Assembly (NCBI RefSeq): GCF_004363955.1 | Contig: NZ_SNZR01000011.1 | Span: 310,001-374,000, forward strand | Length of the DNA: 64,000 bases | Source of the DNA: Enterovirga rhinocerotis | GTDB taxonomy: Bacteria > Pseudomonadota > Alphaproteobacteria > Rhizobiales > Beijerinckiaceae | Direction: 5' to 3' | Part shown: in pieces, positions 18,824 to 28,157 of the stretch | Layout: every line of letters begins with the position of its first letter | How positions within the stretch are numbered: position 1 is the stretch's first letter | Position numbers and translations under genes: made by a program | The notes under the pieces: generated by a model | Database searches by the model: none | What the model was told of the DNA's origin: nothing | Seen by the model: only the letters and a program-made list of their open reading frames with translations

Positions 18824-21364
18824 CTACCGAAGCGGCATTCGCCGCAGCCGCAGCGCGTTGCCGATCACGCTGACGCTCGACAGAGCCATGGCAAGCGCTG
18901 CGACCATCGGCGACAGCAGGATTCCGAGCCAGGGATAGAGCAGCCCCGCCGCGATCGGCACGCCCGCCGCGTTGTAGGCGAAGGCGAAGCCGAGATTCTG
19001 GCGGATGTTCCTCATCGTCGCGCGCGAGAGGGCTCGGGCCTCCGGCAGGCGGGCGAGGTCGCCGGAGGCGAGGGTGATGCCCGAACTCGCGATGGCGACG
19101 TCCGTGCCGGTGCCCATCGCGATGCCGATATCGGCCGCGGCGAGGGCGGGAGCGTCGTTGATCCCGTCGCCGGCCATGGCGACGACGCGCTTCCGGCTGC
19201 GGTAGCGCTGCACGACGGCCGCCTTGTCCTCCGGCAGCACCTCCGCCTCGATCACGTCGATGCCGAGCTGCCGGGCCACGGCCTCCGCCGTGGTGCGGTT
19301 GTCCCCCGTCACCATCACGATGGCGATGCCGTCGGCGCGGAGTGCGTCGAGGGCGGCGCGCGCGCTCGGCCGGATCGGATCGGCGATCCCGATCACGCCG
19401 GCCGGCTGCCCGTCGAGCGCGACGAGCACGGCGGTCGCACCCGTCATGCGGATCGCCTCGGCGGCCTCGGCAAGCGGCGCCGCCTCGATCCCCTGATCGG
19501 CGAAGTACAGCGCATTGCCGACGGCGACGCGCCTGCCCTCGACGAGGCCCGCGACGCCCTTGCCCGAGACGGCCGTGAAGTCCGCGACGGACGGGAGCGA
19601 CGTGCCGCGCTCCGCCGCCGCCCGCACCATGGCATCGGCGAGCGGGTGTTCGCTCGCCCGCTCGACGGCGGCGGCGAGACGCAGGATCTCGTCCTCGCCG
19701 AGGCCGGGCTGGGCCGCGATCGCCGTGACGCTGGGGCGGCCCTCCGTGAGGGTGCCGGTCTTGTCGATGAGAAGGGTGTCGACGGCCTCCATCCGCTCGA
19801 GCGCCTCGGCGTCGCGGATGAGGATGCCGGACCGGGCGCCGCGCCCGACGCCGACCGTGATCGACATCGGCGTCGCGAGGCCGAGCGCGCAGGGGCAGGC
19901 GATGATCAGCACCGAGACCGCGGCGACCAGGGCGTGCGGCAGGCGCGGCTCGGGGCCGACCGCGAACCAGATGGCGAAGGCCGCGAGCGCGACCGCGATC
20001 ACGGCGGGCACGAACCAGCCCGAGACCTGGTCGGCGAGGCGCTGCACCGGCGCCCGCGAGCGCTGGGCGTCCGAGACCATCTGCACGATGCGCGCGAGGA
20101 CGGTGTCGGCGCCGACCCTCTCGGCACGGATGACGAGCCCGCCGGTCCCGTTGGTCGTGCCGCCGACGACCGCCGCGCCCTCTTCCTTCAGCACCGGTGC
20201 GGATTCGCCCGTCACCATGGATTCGTCGACGGAGGAGCGGCCCTCGATCACCGTGCCGTCGACCGGAACGGCCTCGCCCGGACGGACGCGGAGGCGGGCG
20301 CCGACGCCGATCTCGGCGAGCGGGACGTCGTGCTCGGCCCCGTCCTCGCCGATCAGGCGCGCGGTCTTCGGCGAGAGATCGAGCAGCGCGCGGATGGCAC
20401 CGGAGGTGGCGTCGCGGGCGCGCAATTCCAGGATCTGACCGAGCAGGACGAGGACGGTGATCACCGCCGCAGCCTCGAAGAAGGTCGGAACGCCCCCATG
20501 CTCGCCCTGCATCGCGGCCGGGAACAGCCCCGGCGCGAGCGTCGCGGCGACGCTGTAGATCCAGGCCGCGAGCGTGCCGATCGCGATCAGCGTGAACATG
20601 TTGAAATGGCGGCTGACGAGCGAGCGCGCGCCCCGCTCGAGGAAGGGCCAGCCGGCCCAGAACACGACGGGCGTCGCGAGGACGAGCCCGATCCAGTTCA
20701 TCCGCTGCTGGCCGATGCCGTGGAACAGGCCGAAGAGATGCCCCCCCATTTCGAGCACGAAGACGGGCAGGGTCAGGACGAGGCCGATCCGGAAGCGGCG
20801 CGTGAAGTCGATCAGTTCGTGGTTCGGGCCGGCTTCGGCCGTCACCATGGCGGGTTCGAGCGCCATGCCGCAGATCGGGCAGGAGCCGGGGCCCACCTGC
20901 CGCACCTCCGGATGCATCGGGCAGGTGAAGACGGTGCCTTCGGGCACCGCCTCGGCTGCCGCCTTCGCCTTGGCGGGGTCGAGATAGCGCTCGGGATCGG
21001 CCAGGAACTTCGTGCGGCACCCGGCCGAGCAGAAGAGATATTCCTGGCCCGCATGCTCGGCGCGATGCTTCGCGCTCGCCGGGTCGACGCTCATGCCGCA
21101 GACGGGATCGATCGCCATCACCGGGCCGGTATGATCGTGCTGCTGATGGCTACTGCAGCACGACGATGCGGCCTGGGCCGGCGGCGGCCCGGCCTCGCGG
21201 GCGTCGTGACGATGCGTGTGCCCCCCGCCGCAGCCGCAGGACGACTTGGCTCCAGGGGCCGGAACGGGAGCGTCTTCCGTTCGGCCGTGCCCGCCGCAAC
21301 ACGATCCTGCCTCGGGTGCCGCGGCCGGGTTGTTGGCCTGGTGATCGGACAAGGACGCCTCCAT
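18824..21364 (-). CDS. copA: Copper-translocating P1B-type ATPase
   Basis: An 846-residue inner-membrane pump that exports Cu(I). Order: a Cys/His-rich N-terminus (residues about 20-80, [26 protein letters not shown]), a YHS domain (84-130, DPVCGMSVD and CSAGC), a heavy-metal-binding domain (148-172, CPMHPEV and CPICGM), transmembrane helices, actuator TGES, the intramembrane metal motif CPC (490-492), phosphorylation site DKTGT (Asp 534), SEHPL and [11 protein letters not shown]. It lacks the usual HMA ferredoxin-like domain, whose place is taken by the YHS and HMBD parts. A CueR-type promoter precedes it and cueR lies upstream in the opposite orientation. Confidence 0.93.
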   Translation of the reverse strand: MEASLSDHQANNPAAAPEAGSCCGGHGRTEDAPVPAPGAKSSCGCGGGHTHRHDAREAGPPPAQAASSCCSSHQQHDHTGPVMAIDPVCGMSVDPASAKHRAEHAGQEYLFCSAGCRTKFLADPERYLDPAKAKAAAEAVPEGTVFTCPMHPEVRQVGPGSCPICGMALEPAMVTAEAGPNHELIDFTRRFRIGLVLTLPVFVLEMGGHLFGLFHGIGQQRMNWIGLVLATPVVFWAGWPFLERGARSLVSRHFNMFTLIAIGTLAAWIYSVAATLAPGLFPAAMQGEHGGVPTFFEAAAVITVLVLLGQILELRARDATSGAIRALLDLSPKTARLIGEDGAEHDVPLAEIGVGARLRVRPGEAVPVDGTVIEGRSSVDESMVTGESAPVLKEEGAAVVGGTTNGTGGLVIRAERVGADTVLARIVQMVSDAQRSRAPVQRLADQVSGWFVPAVIAVALAAFAIWFAVGPEPRLPHALVAAVSVLIIACPCALGLATPMSITVGVGRGARSGILIRDAEALERMEAVDTLLIDKTGTLTEGRPSVTAIAAQPGLGEDEILRLAAAVERASEHPLADAMVRAAAERGTSLPSVADFTAVSGKGVAGLVEGRRVAVGNALYFADQGIEAAPLAEAAEAIRMTGATAVLVALDGQPAGVIGIADPIRPSARAALDALRADGIAIVMVTGDNRTTAEAVARQLGIDVIEAEVLPEDKAAVVQRYRSRKRVVAMAGDGINDAPALAAADIGIAMGTGTDVAIASSGITLASGDLARLPEARALSRATMRNIRQNLGFAFAYNAAGVPIAAGLLYPWLGILLSPMVAALAMALSSVSVIGNALRLRRMPLR

Positions 21365-21417
21365 TCACGTCGGGGGACGGGCCGCCATGCCGACGACCGA
21401 GCCTCCGCTTGCCAAAT

Positions 21418-21448
21418 GCGATGCACCTTCCCATCATGTCAGGGTCAA
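21418..21448 (-). promoter_or_regulatory. Predicted CueR-activated copA promoter
   Basis: On the minus strand TTGACC (21443-21448) is followed by a 19-base spacer and CATCGC (21418-21423). The over-long 19-base spacing is typical of MerR-family promoters. Within the spacer lies GGAAGGT (21425-21431), the classical copper-regulator half site, with ACCCTGA as a weaker partner. The site lies about 55 bases before copA. Confidence 0.72.
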
Positions 21449-21482
21449 GGGGTTTTCGAGGTTCTATGACCGGTGGACGCTC

Positions 21483-21617
21483 ACCCTCCCCTGGAGGGGG
21501 AGGGTCGACGGCGAAGCCGGCGGGGTGGGGTGAAACCGACCTCTCCTCATCGCAGCGGGCACCGCGCCTCACCCCACCCCGGACCTTCGGTCCGACCCTC
21601 CCCCTCCAGGGGAGGGT
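21483..21617. repeat. GC-rich inverted-repeat element, complete copy
   Basis: A 135-bp element with perfect 25-base outer arms (beginning ACCCTCCCCTGGAGGGGGAG; mirror ending CTCCAGGGGAGGGT). Interior features are GGCGAAGCCGGCGGGGTGGG and CCCCACCCCGGACCTTCGGT. The left half matches the truncated copy at 212-290. It lies between the copA promoter and cueR, immediately upstream of the cueR start, so cueR's own promoter must be inside or across it. Confidence 0.87.
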
Positions 21618-21640
21618 GGGCCGGGCAGAAGGATACGACC

Positions 21641-22075
21641 ATGCAGATCGGTGAGGCATCGGCCGCTTCCGGCGTGTCGGCCAAGATGATCCGTCATTAC
21701 GAAGAGATCGGGCTCGTGCCCCGCGCCGGGCGGCGGGACAATTCCTACCGCGATTACGACGCGGCGGACGTGCATCGGCTGCGCTTCATCCGCCGGGCGC
21801 GCGATCTCGGCTTCTCCATGGACCAGATCCGGATGCTGCTGCGGCTGTGGAGCGACCAGGGCCGCTCGAATGCCGAGGTGAAGGCCATCGCGCTCGATCA
21901 TGTGCGGGAGCTCGAGGACAAGATCGCCCAGCTGCGCGACATGGCCGATACGCTGACCCATCTCGCCGAGGCCTGCGACGGGAGCGGGCGGCCGCATTGC
22001 CCGATCCTGCGCGGGCTGGAAGGCGATCCGTCACCGCCGGCCTGCCGCCATTCGTCGGGAGGGCTGGCGGCATGA
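21641..22075 (+). CDS. cueR: Cu(I)-responsive MerR-family regulator CueR
   Basis: A 144-residue MerR-family activator. The N-terminal winged helix reads MQIGEASAASGVSAKMIRHY and YEEIGLVPRAGR, a dimerisation helix follows, and the metal-binding loop has Cys 112 and Cys 120 in ACDGSGRPHC, exactly the E. coli CueR positions. It is thus a copper sensor, probably activating copA from the promoter at 21418-21448. ATG 21641 is chosen from MerR alignment (GAAGGATACGACC upstream); the frame is open further back into the repeat. The stop overlaps the next gene's ATG. Confidence 0.93.
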   Translation: MQIGEASAASGVSAKMIRHYEEIGLVPRAGRRDNSYRDYDAADVHRLRFIRRARDLGFSMDQIRMLLRLWSDQGRSNAEVKAIALDHVRELEDKIAQLRDMADTLTHLAEACDGSGRPHCPILRGLEGDPSPPACRHSSGGLAA

Positions 22076-22518
22076 GCGGGTTCAGGACATTGCGCCTTGC
22101 CGACCTCTTCGTCGGCCAGCGCTTCGCGAGCGCGTCGCATCGGGTGACCGCCGAGGAGATCAAGACCTTCGCGCGGCAGTTCGATCCGCAGCCGTTCCAC
22201 CTCGACGAAGAGGCGGCGAAGGACAGCCTGTTCGGTGGCCTCGTGGCCAGCGGCTGGCATACCGGTGCCATCACGATGCGGCTCCTTGCCGAGGGCGGGT
22301 TGCCCTTCGAGAGCGGCATCATCGGGGGCGGCGGAGAACTGCGCTGGCTGAAGCCCGTCCGGCCCGGCGACACCCTGAGAGCCGAGAGCGAGATCCTGTC
22401 GATCACGCCGTCGCGCTCCCGCCCCGGCCAGGCCAGGGTCGAGGTGCGGGTCGAGACGCTGAACCAGGAGGGCGAGGTCGTCCAGAGCTTCGTGCCGGGG
22501 CTCGTCGTGACGCGGTAG
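22072..22518 (+). CDS. MaoC-like (R)-specific enoyl-CoA hydratase family protein
   Basis: A 148-residue hot-dog-fold protein of the MaoC/NodN family: VTAEEIKTFARQFDPQPFHL has the conserved Asp and His of the hydratase active site, followed by SLFGGLVASGWHT, and GGGELRWLKPVRPGDTLR in the core. It starts at ATG 22072, overlapping the cueR stop as ATGA, so it is translationally coupled to the copper regulator. The function is likely acyl-CoA hydration; why it is linked to cueR is unclear. Confidence 0.85.
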   Translation: MSGFRTLRLADLFVGQRFASASHRVTAEEIKTFARQFDPQPFHLDEEAAKDSLFGGLVASGWHTGAITMRLLAEGGLPFESGIIGGGGELRWLKPVRPGDTLRAESEILSITPSRSRPGQARVEVRVETLNQEGEVVQSFVPGLVVTR

Positions 22519-22587
22519 ACGGGTGCGGCGCAGGCTTTCCCCTCGCGGCGGCAGCCTTTAAGCCGGGGGGCAACGACCTCCATCGGG

Positions 22588-24678
22588 ATGGACATGTCCA
22601 TGAGCGCAGACACAGCCGCCACCAGCCTCGCCATCGAGGACGGGATCGCGATCCTGACCGTCAGCTCGCCGCCGGTGAACGCGCTGTCCGCCCGCGTGCG
22701 CACGGGCATCGCCGAGGGCATGCGGACCGCGTCGGCCGATCCCGCCGCGAAGGCGATCGTGCTGATCTGCGAGGGGCGCACCTTCATCGCCGGGGCCGAC
22801 ATTTCCGAGTTCGGCAAGCCGCCGCAGGGCACGCCGCTGGCGGAGATGATCGCCACGCTGGAGGGCGCGCCGAAGCCGGTCGTCGCCGCGATCCACGGCA
22901 CCGCGCTCGGCGGCGGCCTCGAAACCGCGCTCGGCGCGCATTACCGCGTCGCGGTTCCGTCCGCGAAGGTCGGGTTGCCGGAGGTCAAGCTCGGCATCAT
23001 TCCGGGGGCCGGCGGCACCCAGCGCCTGCCTCGCGTGGTGGGCGTCCAGCGCGCCCTGGAGATGATCACCTCGGGCGAATTCGTCTCGGCCGCGAAGGCC
23101 GCGGAATCCGGGCTCATCGACGAGATCGTGGAGGAGGGCAGGCTGCGCGAGGGCGCGGTCGCCTTCGCGAAGAAAGTCGTCGCCGAAGGGCGGCCGCTGA
23201 AGAAGGTCCGCGACCTCTCGGACAAGATGGACGAGGCGCGCGGCAAGCCCGAGATCTTCGACGCGTTCCGCAAGGCCCATGCCCGCAAGTTCCGCGGCTT
23301 CGAGGCGCCCGAGGGCTGCATCCGGGCGATCGAGGCCGCCGTGAACCTGCCCTTCGACGAGGGCCTCAAGAAGGAGCGCGAGATCTTCAACGGCCTGATC
23401 TCGGGCACGCAGTCCAAGGCGCAGCGCTACGTCTTCTTCGCCGAGCGCGAGGTGCGCAAGATCCCGGACCTGCCGGACGACACGAAGACGCTGCCGGTCG
23501 AAAGCGTCGGCATCATCGGTGCGGGCACGATGGGCGGCGGCATCGCCATGAATTTCCTCAATGCCGGCATCCCGGTCACGATCGTCGAGCAGAAGCAGGA
23601 CGCGCTCGACCGGGGCCTGGGCATCATGCGCAAGAACTACGAGGCCAGCGCCGCCAAGGGCCGCATGAAGGCGGAGGATGTCGAGACGCGCATGGGCCTC
23701 GTGACGGGCTCCCTCGACATGAAGGATCTCGGCGGCGCCGATCTCGTCATCGAGGCCATCTTCGAGAACATGGACCTCAAGAAGGAGACCTTCGCCAAGC
23801 TCGACGCGGTGGCGAAGCCCGGCGCCATCCTGGCCTCGAACACCTCCTATCTCGACGTGAACGAGATCGGCGCGGTGACGACGCGGCCCGATCACGTCAT
23901 CGGCATGCATTTCTTCTCGCCCGCCAACGTGATGCGCCTCCTCGAGGTGGTCCGCACCGACAAGGCGACGAAGGAGGTGGTCGCGACGGCGGTGAAGCTC
24001 GCGCCGAAGATCGGCAAGCTCGGCGTGCTCGTCGGCGTCTGCCACGGCTTCGTCGGCAACCGCATGCTGGCTCAGCGCCAGCGCGAGGCGAACCGCCTGA
24101 TCGAGGAAGGCGCGATGCCGTGGGACGTCGACCGGGTCCTCTACGAGTTCGGCCTGCCGATGGGCCCCTTCGCCATGAGCGATCTCGCCGGGCTCGATAT
24201 CGGCTGGCAGAAGGGCCAGGAGGCGACGAGGCTGCGCGACCGGCTCTGCGACATCGACCGGCGCGGCCAGAAGACGGGCGCGGGCTTCTACGATTACGAC
24301 GAGAAGCGGAAGGCGACGCCCTCCAAGCTCGTCGAGCAGATGGTCCTCGACTGGTCGAAGGAGAAGGGCATCGCGCGCCGGCCGATCTCCGACGAGGAGA
24401 TCCTTCAGCGCCTCGTCTTCCCGATGATCAACGAGGGCGCGAAGATCCTCGAGGAGGGCAAGGCGCTCCGCGCCTCCGACATCGATATGGTCTGGATCAC
24501 CGGCTACGGCTGGCCGGTCTATCGCGGCGGGCCGATGTTCTACGGCGATACGATCGGCCTCAAGACGGTCCTCGCCAAGATGGAGGAATGGGAGAAGGCG
24601 ATCGGCCCGGAATTCAAGCCCTCCGCCCTCCTGCGCCGCAAGGCCGAGGCCGGGGAGCAGTTCACCGGAGCGGCCTGA
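22588..24678 (+). CDS. Bifunctional enoyl-CoA hydratase/3-hydroxyacyl-CoA dehydrogenase (FadJ/peroxisomal type)
   Basis: A 696-residue beta-oxidation enzyme. The N-terminal hydratase/isomerase part (about 1-190) has [14 protein letters not shown] and [14 protein letters not shown] with the oxyanion-hole region, and [19 protein letters not shown] with the catalytic Glu. The middle dehydrogenase has the NAD motif [18 protein letters not shown] and [15 protein letters not shown]; the C-terminal 3HCDH domain follows ([18 protein letters not shown]). The layout resembles multifunctional enzyme type 1 rather than an FadB/FadA operon, since no thiolase is adjacent. Start is uncertain among ATG 22588, 22594 and 22600. 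Confidence 0.9.
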   Translation: MDMSMSADTAATSLAIEDGIAILTVSSPPVNALSARVRTGIAEGMRTASADPAAKAIVLICEGRTFIAGADISEFGKPPQGTPLAEMIATLEGAPKPVVAAIHGTALGGGLETALGAHYRVAVPSAKVGLPEVKLGIIPGAGGTQRLPRVVGVQRALEMITSGEFVSAAKAAESGLIDEIVEEGRLREGAVAFAKKVVAEGRPLKKVRDLSDKMDEARGKPEIFDAFRKAHARKFRGFEAPEGCIRAIEAAVNLPFDEGLKKEREIFNGLISGTQSKAQRYVFFAEREVRKIPDLPDDTKTLPVESVGIIGAGTMGGGIAMNFLNAGIPVTIVEQKQDALDRGLGIMRKNYEASAAKGRMKAEDVETRMGLVTGSLDMKDLGGADLVIEAIFENMDLKKETFAKLDAVAKPGAILASNTSYLDVNEIGAVTTRPDHVIGMHFFSPANVMRLLEVVRTDKATKEVVATAVKLAPKIGKLGVLVGVCHGFVGNRMLAQRQREANRLIEEGAMPWDVDRVLYEFGLPMGPFAMSDLAGLDIGWQKGQEATRLRDRLCDIDRRGQKTGAGFYDYDEKRKATPSKLVEQMVLDWSKEKGIARRPISDEEILQRLVFPMINEGAKILEEGKALRASDIDMVWITGYGWPVYRGGPMFYGDTIGLKTVLAKMEEWEKAIGPEFKPSALLRRKAEAGEQFTGAA

Positions 24679-24705
24679 GCTTCACCCGGAAGAGCAAAGG
24701 TGGCC

Positions 24706-25203
24706 ATGAGCGAAGCGGCGAGCCGGCGATTATTCTTGGCGGAGCTGGTGGTCGCCGCGCCAGCCTTCGCGCTGCTCGCATCCGGCGCTCTGCTCGGCGG
24801 TGGAACTGCGCTGTGGTATATCGGACAGATCCTGGTCTCGATCATTGCCTCAGGGTTCCGGCGTTCGGGCGGAGAGGCGGTCGCCCTTCCGGTGATCGCC
24901 GTCGCTGCGATCTGTATTGCGGGACTTGTCGGCCTCGTTCTTTTCGTCTGGTTGTCTTGGCGGTTCTGGCGGAACGGGCGACGCGGCCTGCATGCGGAGC
25001 GTCGGCTTTTCGGCATGGGGCTTCTCAACGGCGGTCCGCCGCTGGTCTTCGTTCTCGTCGCCGCCATGTCGTCGATAAGCCGAGTCGGTTCCGATCGACT
25101 GGGCGTCATAGCTCTCTCGGCCGTTCTGCTGATCCTCGTTCCGATCGCACACCTCTGGCTTGAACTCAGGTCCCAAGCTGCGCCGAGCCCGACTGACGGG
25201 TAG
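24706..25203 (+). CDS. Membrane protein of unknown function
   Basis: A 165-residue ORF with about four predicted transmembrane helices (FLAELVVAAPAFALLASGAL; AVALPVIAVAAICIAGLVGL; FGMGLLNGGPPLVFVLVAAM; VIALSAVLLILVPIAHLWL) and a basic cytoplasmic loop WRFWRNGRRGLHAERR. No family recognised. ATG 24706 is chosen for its AAAGG upstream; GTG 24700 two codons earlier is equally in frame. Base composition is a bit lower in G+C than its neighbours. It lies between the beta-oxidation gene and the MmgE/PrpD gene on the same strand. Confidence 0.6.
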   Translation: MSEAASRRLFLAELVVAAPAFALLASGALLGGGTALWYIGQILVSIIASGFRRSGGEAVALPVIAVAAICIAGLVGLVLFVWLSWRFWRNGRRGLHAERRLFGMGLLNGGPPLVFVLVAAMSSISRVGSDRLGVIALSAVLLILVPIAHLWLELRSQAAPSPTDG

Positions 25204-25324
25204 CCGCATGCCGCCCGTGCAAGCGCCTCCTCCTTCGCCGCGCCTTGAAATGTCGTCCCGCCCCCGGCATCGGTGAGCCACGGTCCGTTCGGAATCGAGA
25301 CCGACATAGCGGGAGGCTGGCGCG

Positions 25325-26701
25325 TTGGGTGGAGTTCGGATCGGCAGCGCGACGGCGCAATTGGCCGCCTTCGCATCGGGGTTGCGCTACGAGGACCTGC
25401 CGGAGCCGGTGATCGCCCAGGCGAAGCGCTTCCTGCTCGACGCTCTGGGCTGCGCCGTCGGTGCCTGGGGCGAGGATCCGCGCAAGGCCGAACTCGCCCG
25501 CCGCATCGTCGAGGATTTCGCAGCCTCCGGCCGCGCCACGCTGATCGGCGGCGGGCGGTCCCACCCGGCTGTCGCAGCCCTCGGCAACGGCATCCTGATC
25601 AACGCGACCGACAACGACGATACCCACAAGCGCGCGCTCGCCCATGTGGGATCGGTCGTCGTCCCGGCGGCGCTCGCCGTGACGGAGGATGCCGGCGGCG
25701 GCGGGCGGGACCTCATCGTCGCGATGGTCGCCGGCTACGAGGTCACGGCGCGGGTCGGGATGGCCGTGATGCCGACCCATTATCGCTTCTGGCACTCGAC
25801 GGCGACCAACGGCACCTTCGGCGCGGCCGCCGCCGCGGGCCGCGCGATGGGCCTCGACGCGGACCGGATGCTGACGGCGTTCGGCGCGGCCGGCACGCAG
25901 GCGGCCGGGCTCAACACCTTCTTCGAGAGCGGCGACGACACGAAGAGCCTGCACCCCGGCAAGGCCGGCCTCAACGGCGTTCTGTCGGCGAAGGCGGCGG
26001 CGTTCGGGCTGACCAGCCCTCCCGACATCTTCGGCCATCCGAAAGGGTATCTCGCCGCCTACAGCCTCGAGCCGCGGCCGGAGATGCTGACGCGCGGGCT
26101 CGGCTCGGAATGGATGATCCTCGACAACGGCTTCAAGTTCTTCCCCTCGATCCTCGCCAGCCATTCGCCGATCGGCGCCGCGCTCCGGATCGCGGAGAAC
26201 CACGCGCCCGATCCGGCGGCGATCGCCTCGGTGACGGTCAGGACCTACGCGACGGTCAAGTCGCACTTCTCGAGCAAGGCGGTCGACACGACGATGGCGG
26301 CGCGCCTGTCGGTTCCCTATTGCGTCGCGATCGCCCTCGTCGACCGGGTCGTGGGCCAGGCGCAGTTCGGATCCGACCGGTATGGCGATCCGATCGCTCG
26401 CGGAGTGATGGAGAAGGTCGAGATCGTTGCGGACGAGGACCTGACGCGTCTCTACCCCGAGAAGTTCCCGGCCGAGGTGACGGTCCGGATGGCGGATGGC
26501 CGCGAATTCAGGGAGGCGATGTTCTATCCCAAGGGCGATCCCAGCAATCCGCTGAGCGATGTCGAACTCGCGACGAAGTTCCGGACGAACGTGGAGCCCG
26601 TGCTCGGGAAGGGGCGTGCCGATGCGGTCGAAGGCCTGATCGCCGGTCTCCAGGACCTGGACGATGTCGGAAGGCTGACGGCGCATCTGGGCGCACGATA
26701 A
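25325..26701 (+). CDS. MmgE/PrpD-family protein
   Basis: A 458-residue protein of the 2-methylcitrate dehydratase/iminodisuccinate epimerase/cis-aconitate decarboxylase superfamily. Hallmarks: AKRFLLDALGCAVGAW near the N-terminus, GNGILINATDNDDTHKRALAH, GFKFFPSILASHSPIGAAL, and the C-terminal lid sequence VTVRMADGREFREA. The frame uses TTG 25325 with GGGAGG eight bases upstream. It stands alone without prpB/prpC, so 2-methylcitrate dehydration is not assured; several family members act in other catabolic routes. A cyclase-type hydrolase gene follows at 26727. Confidence 0.85.
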   Translation: MGGVRIGSATAQLAAFASGLRYEDLPEPVIAQAKRFLLDALGCAVGAWGEDPRKAELARRIVEDFAASGRATLIGGGRSHPAVAALGNGILINATDNDDTHKRALAHVGSVVVPAALAVTEDAGGGGRDLIVAMVAGYEVTARVGMAVMPTHYRFWHSTATNGTFGAAAAAGRAMGLDADRMLTAFGAAGTQAAGLNTFFESGDDTKSLHPGKAGLNGVLSAKAAAFGLTSPPDIFGHPKGYLAAYSLEPRPEMLTRGLGSEWMILDNGFKFFPSILASHSPIGAALRIAENHAPDPAAIASVTVRTYATVKSHFSSKAVDTTMAARLSVPYCVAIALVDRVVGQAQFGSDRYGDPIARGVMEKVEIVADEDLTRLYPEKFPAEVTVRMADGREFREAMFYPKGDPSNPLSDVELATKFRTNVEPVLGKGRADAVEGLIAGLQDLDDVGRLTAHLGAR

Positions 26702-26726
26702 CAACGGTTCAATCGGAGGGGACGGA

Positions 26727-27467
26727 ATGTGTGATTGCGGTGGACAATCCGGGGCAGGCTGGAAAGGCTGGCGGCCGCTCCCGGCTCGGTGCGAATGCCG
26801 GGCCGTCGGGGACTGGATCGACCTCTCGCACCCGCTGACGCGCGAACTGCCACGGGTCGCGCTCTTCCCGAAGCCGGTCTTCGAGCAGATCAAGCGGATG
26901 CCGCAGGATCCGATGAACGTCACCCGGATGGAGATGGTGGTCCATATGGGCACCCATCTCGATGCGCCGTGCCACTTCTTCACGGATGCGCCCTCGCTCG
27001 AATCCGTGCCGCTGGAGCGGCTTGGCGGCCGCGGCATCGTCTGGCCCGTCGAGGTGGGCGCCACCGAACTGGTCGGGCCGCATCATCTCGCGGGTCTCGA
27101 AGGCCGTCTGCAGGACGGCGACATCCTGATCCTCGATACCGGATCGCATCCCTTCGTCGGTTCCGTCCGTTACGACGACGATCACCCGACGCTCAGCCTC
27201 GCCGCGGCCGACTGGATCGTCGATCACGGGGTGAAGATGCTCGCCGTCGATACGCCGACGCCGGACCTCTCCCTCGCGCGGCGGACGGCCGGATTCGACT
27301 GGCCTGTCCATAAACGCCTGCTCTCGAACGGCGTGCTGATCGCCGAGCATCTGACCAATCTCGCCCCGCTGCGCGGCAAGACGGTCGAGGTCTTTTGCGG
27401 CGCACTGAACATCGTCGGCGGAGACGGAGCGCCGGCCCGGTTCGTGGCGCGCGCGATCGAAGAGTAA
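26727..27467 (+). CDS. Cyclase/kynurenine-formamidase-family hydrolase
   Basis: A 246-residue metal-dependent hydrolase of the Cyclase superfamily. The key metal-binding motif HMGTHLDAPCHF is clear, together with GDILILDTGSHPF, the LAVDTPTPDL segment and the C-terminal GALNIVGGDGAPARF. Related enzymes open rings or hydrolyse N-formylkynurenine. It begins MCDCGGQSGAG, with Cys at 2 and 4, after GGAGGGGACGGA. It closely follows the MmgE/PrpD gene (25 bases), suggesting one catabolic unit. Substrate not predictable. Confidence 0.85.
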   Translation: MCDCGGQSGAGWKGWRPLPARCECRAVGDWIDLSHPLTRELPRVALFPKPVFEQIKRMPQDPMNVTRMEMVVHMGTHLDAPCHFFTDAPSLESVPLERLGGRGIVWPVEVGATELVGPHHLAGLEGRLQDGDILILDTGSHPFVGSVRYDDDHPTLSLAAADWIVDHGVKMLAVDTPTPDLSLARRTAGFDWPVHKRLLSNGVLIAEHLTNLAPLRGKTVEVFCGALNIVGGDGAPARFVARAIEE

Positions 27468-27667
27468 GGCGCGGATCGAACGCCGGCCCAAGGGGCGCGG
27501 AGGCCGTTCGGTCCCGCGGCCCTTGCCGACCAAGCGGATGCGCCGCCGCCGGGCCGTTCACGATGCGTCAACCATCGGCCGCGACAACGCAGGCCTAGGC
27601 GATGCCGATCTGCCCTGCGACGATCGGCATCTTGCACTGCAGCATGAGCGACCTCATCTTTCGACGC

Positions 27668-28009
27668 ATGCCGGCGACTCACCTTCTCCGCGCTTGCCTC
27701 CTGGCCGTCGGCCTGCTCTCGATCCTTCTGGTTCAGGTGCAGGATGCAGTCGCCTTCGGGACCAGCGTCGTGCGCGACTGCCCGGGGGATTGCGGCTTCA
27801 AGGCGAAGACGTCGAGGTCCGATGCCGTGAGGCCGGCCGCGGTCGCTCCGTCGTCCGCTCAGCATCTGCCCGATGACGGCTACGTGCCGATCCGGTCGCT
27901 CGCTCCGGAGCTTGGAGCGAGCGAGCGTATCATGCTCCGGTCCGCCCATCCGATCGTCTACAAGAGTTTCTCCCCGGCACTTCTCGACCGGCCGCCGAGA
28001 CGCATCTGA
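27668..28009 (+). CDS. Possible small secreted protein, unknown
   Basis: The chosen start MPATHLLRACLLAVGLLSIL gives a 113-residue product with a convincing signal-peptide-like segment ending near AVAFG. The mature part has two Cys in RDCPGDCGFKAK. Alternative ATGs are at 27602 and 27644. No family is recognised and no strong Shine-Dalgarno decides. It ends before the RND adaptor on the same strand. Moderate support from the signal peptide only. Confidence 0.4.
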   Translation: MPATHLLRACLLAVGLLSILLVQVQDAVAFGTSVVRDCPGDCGFKAKTSRSDAVRPAAVAPSSAQHLPDDGYVPIRSLAPELGASERIMLRSAHPIVYKSFSPALLDRPPRRI

Positions 28010-28157
28010 GCGCCGGGCGTGCGTCCGCGCACGGCCCGCCCCACGACGATTGCGCTGCATGGCTCGACGCCATCCGGCCGCCGTCTTTCGCGCCTTTGAA
28101 CTCGCGTCCGCGTTCCGCGTTCGCGTCCCGGATCGATCTCGCCTGCGAGCCGCCTAC

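Noticed and set aside
18761-21469. Plus-strand open frame of 902 codons
   Set aside because: Antisense to copA, which has all P1B ATPase motifs.
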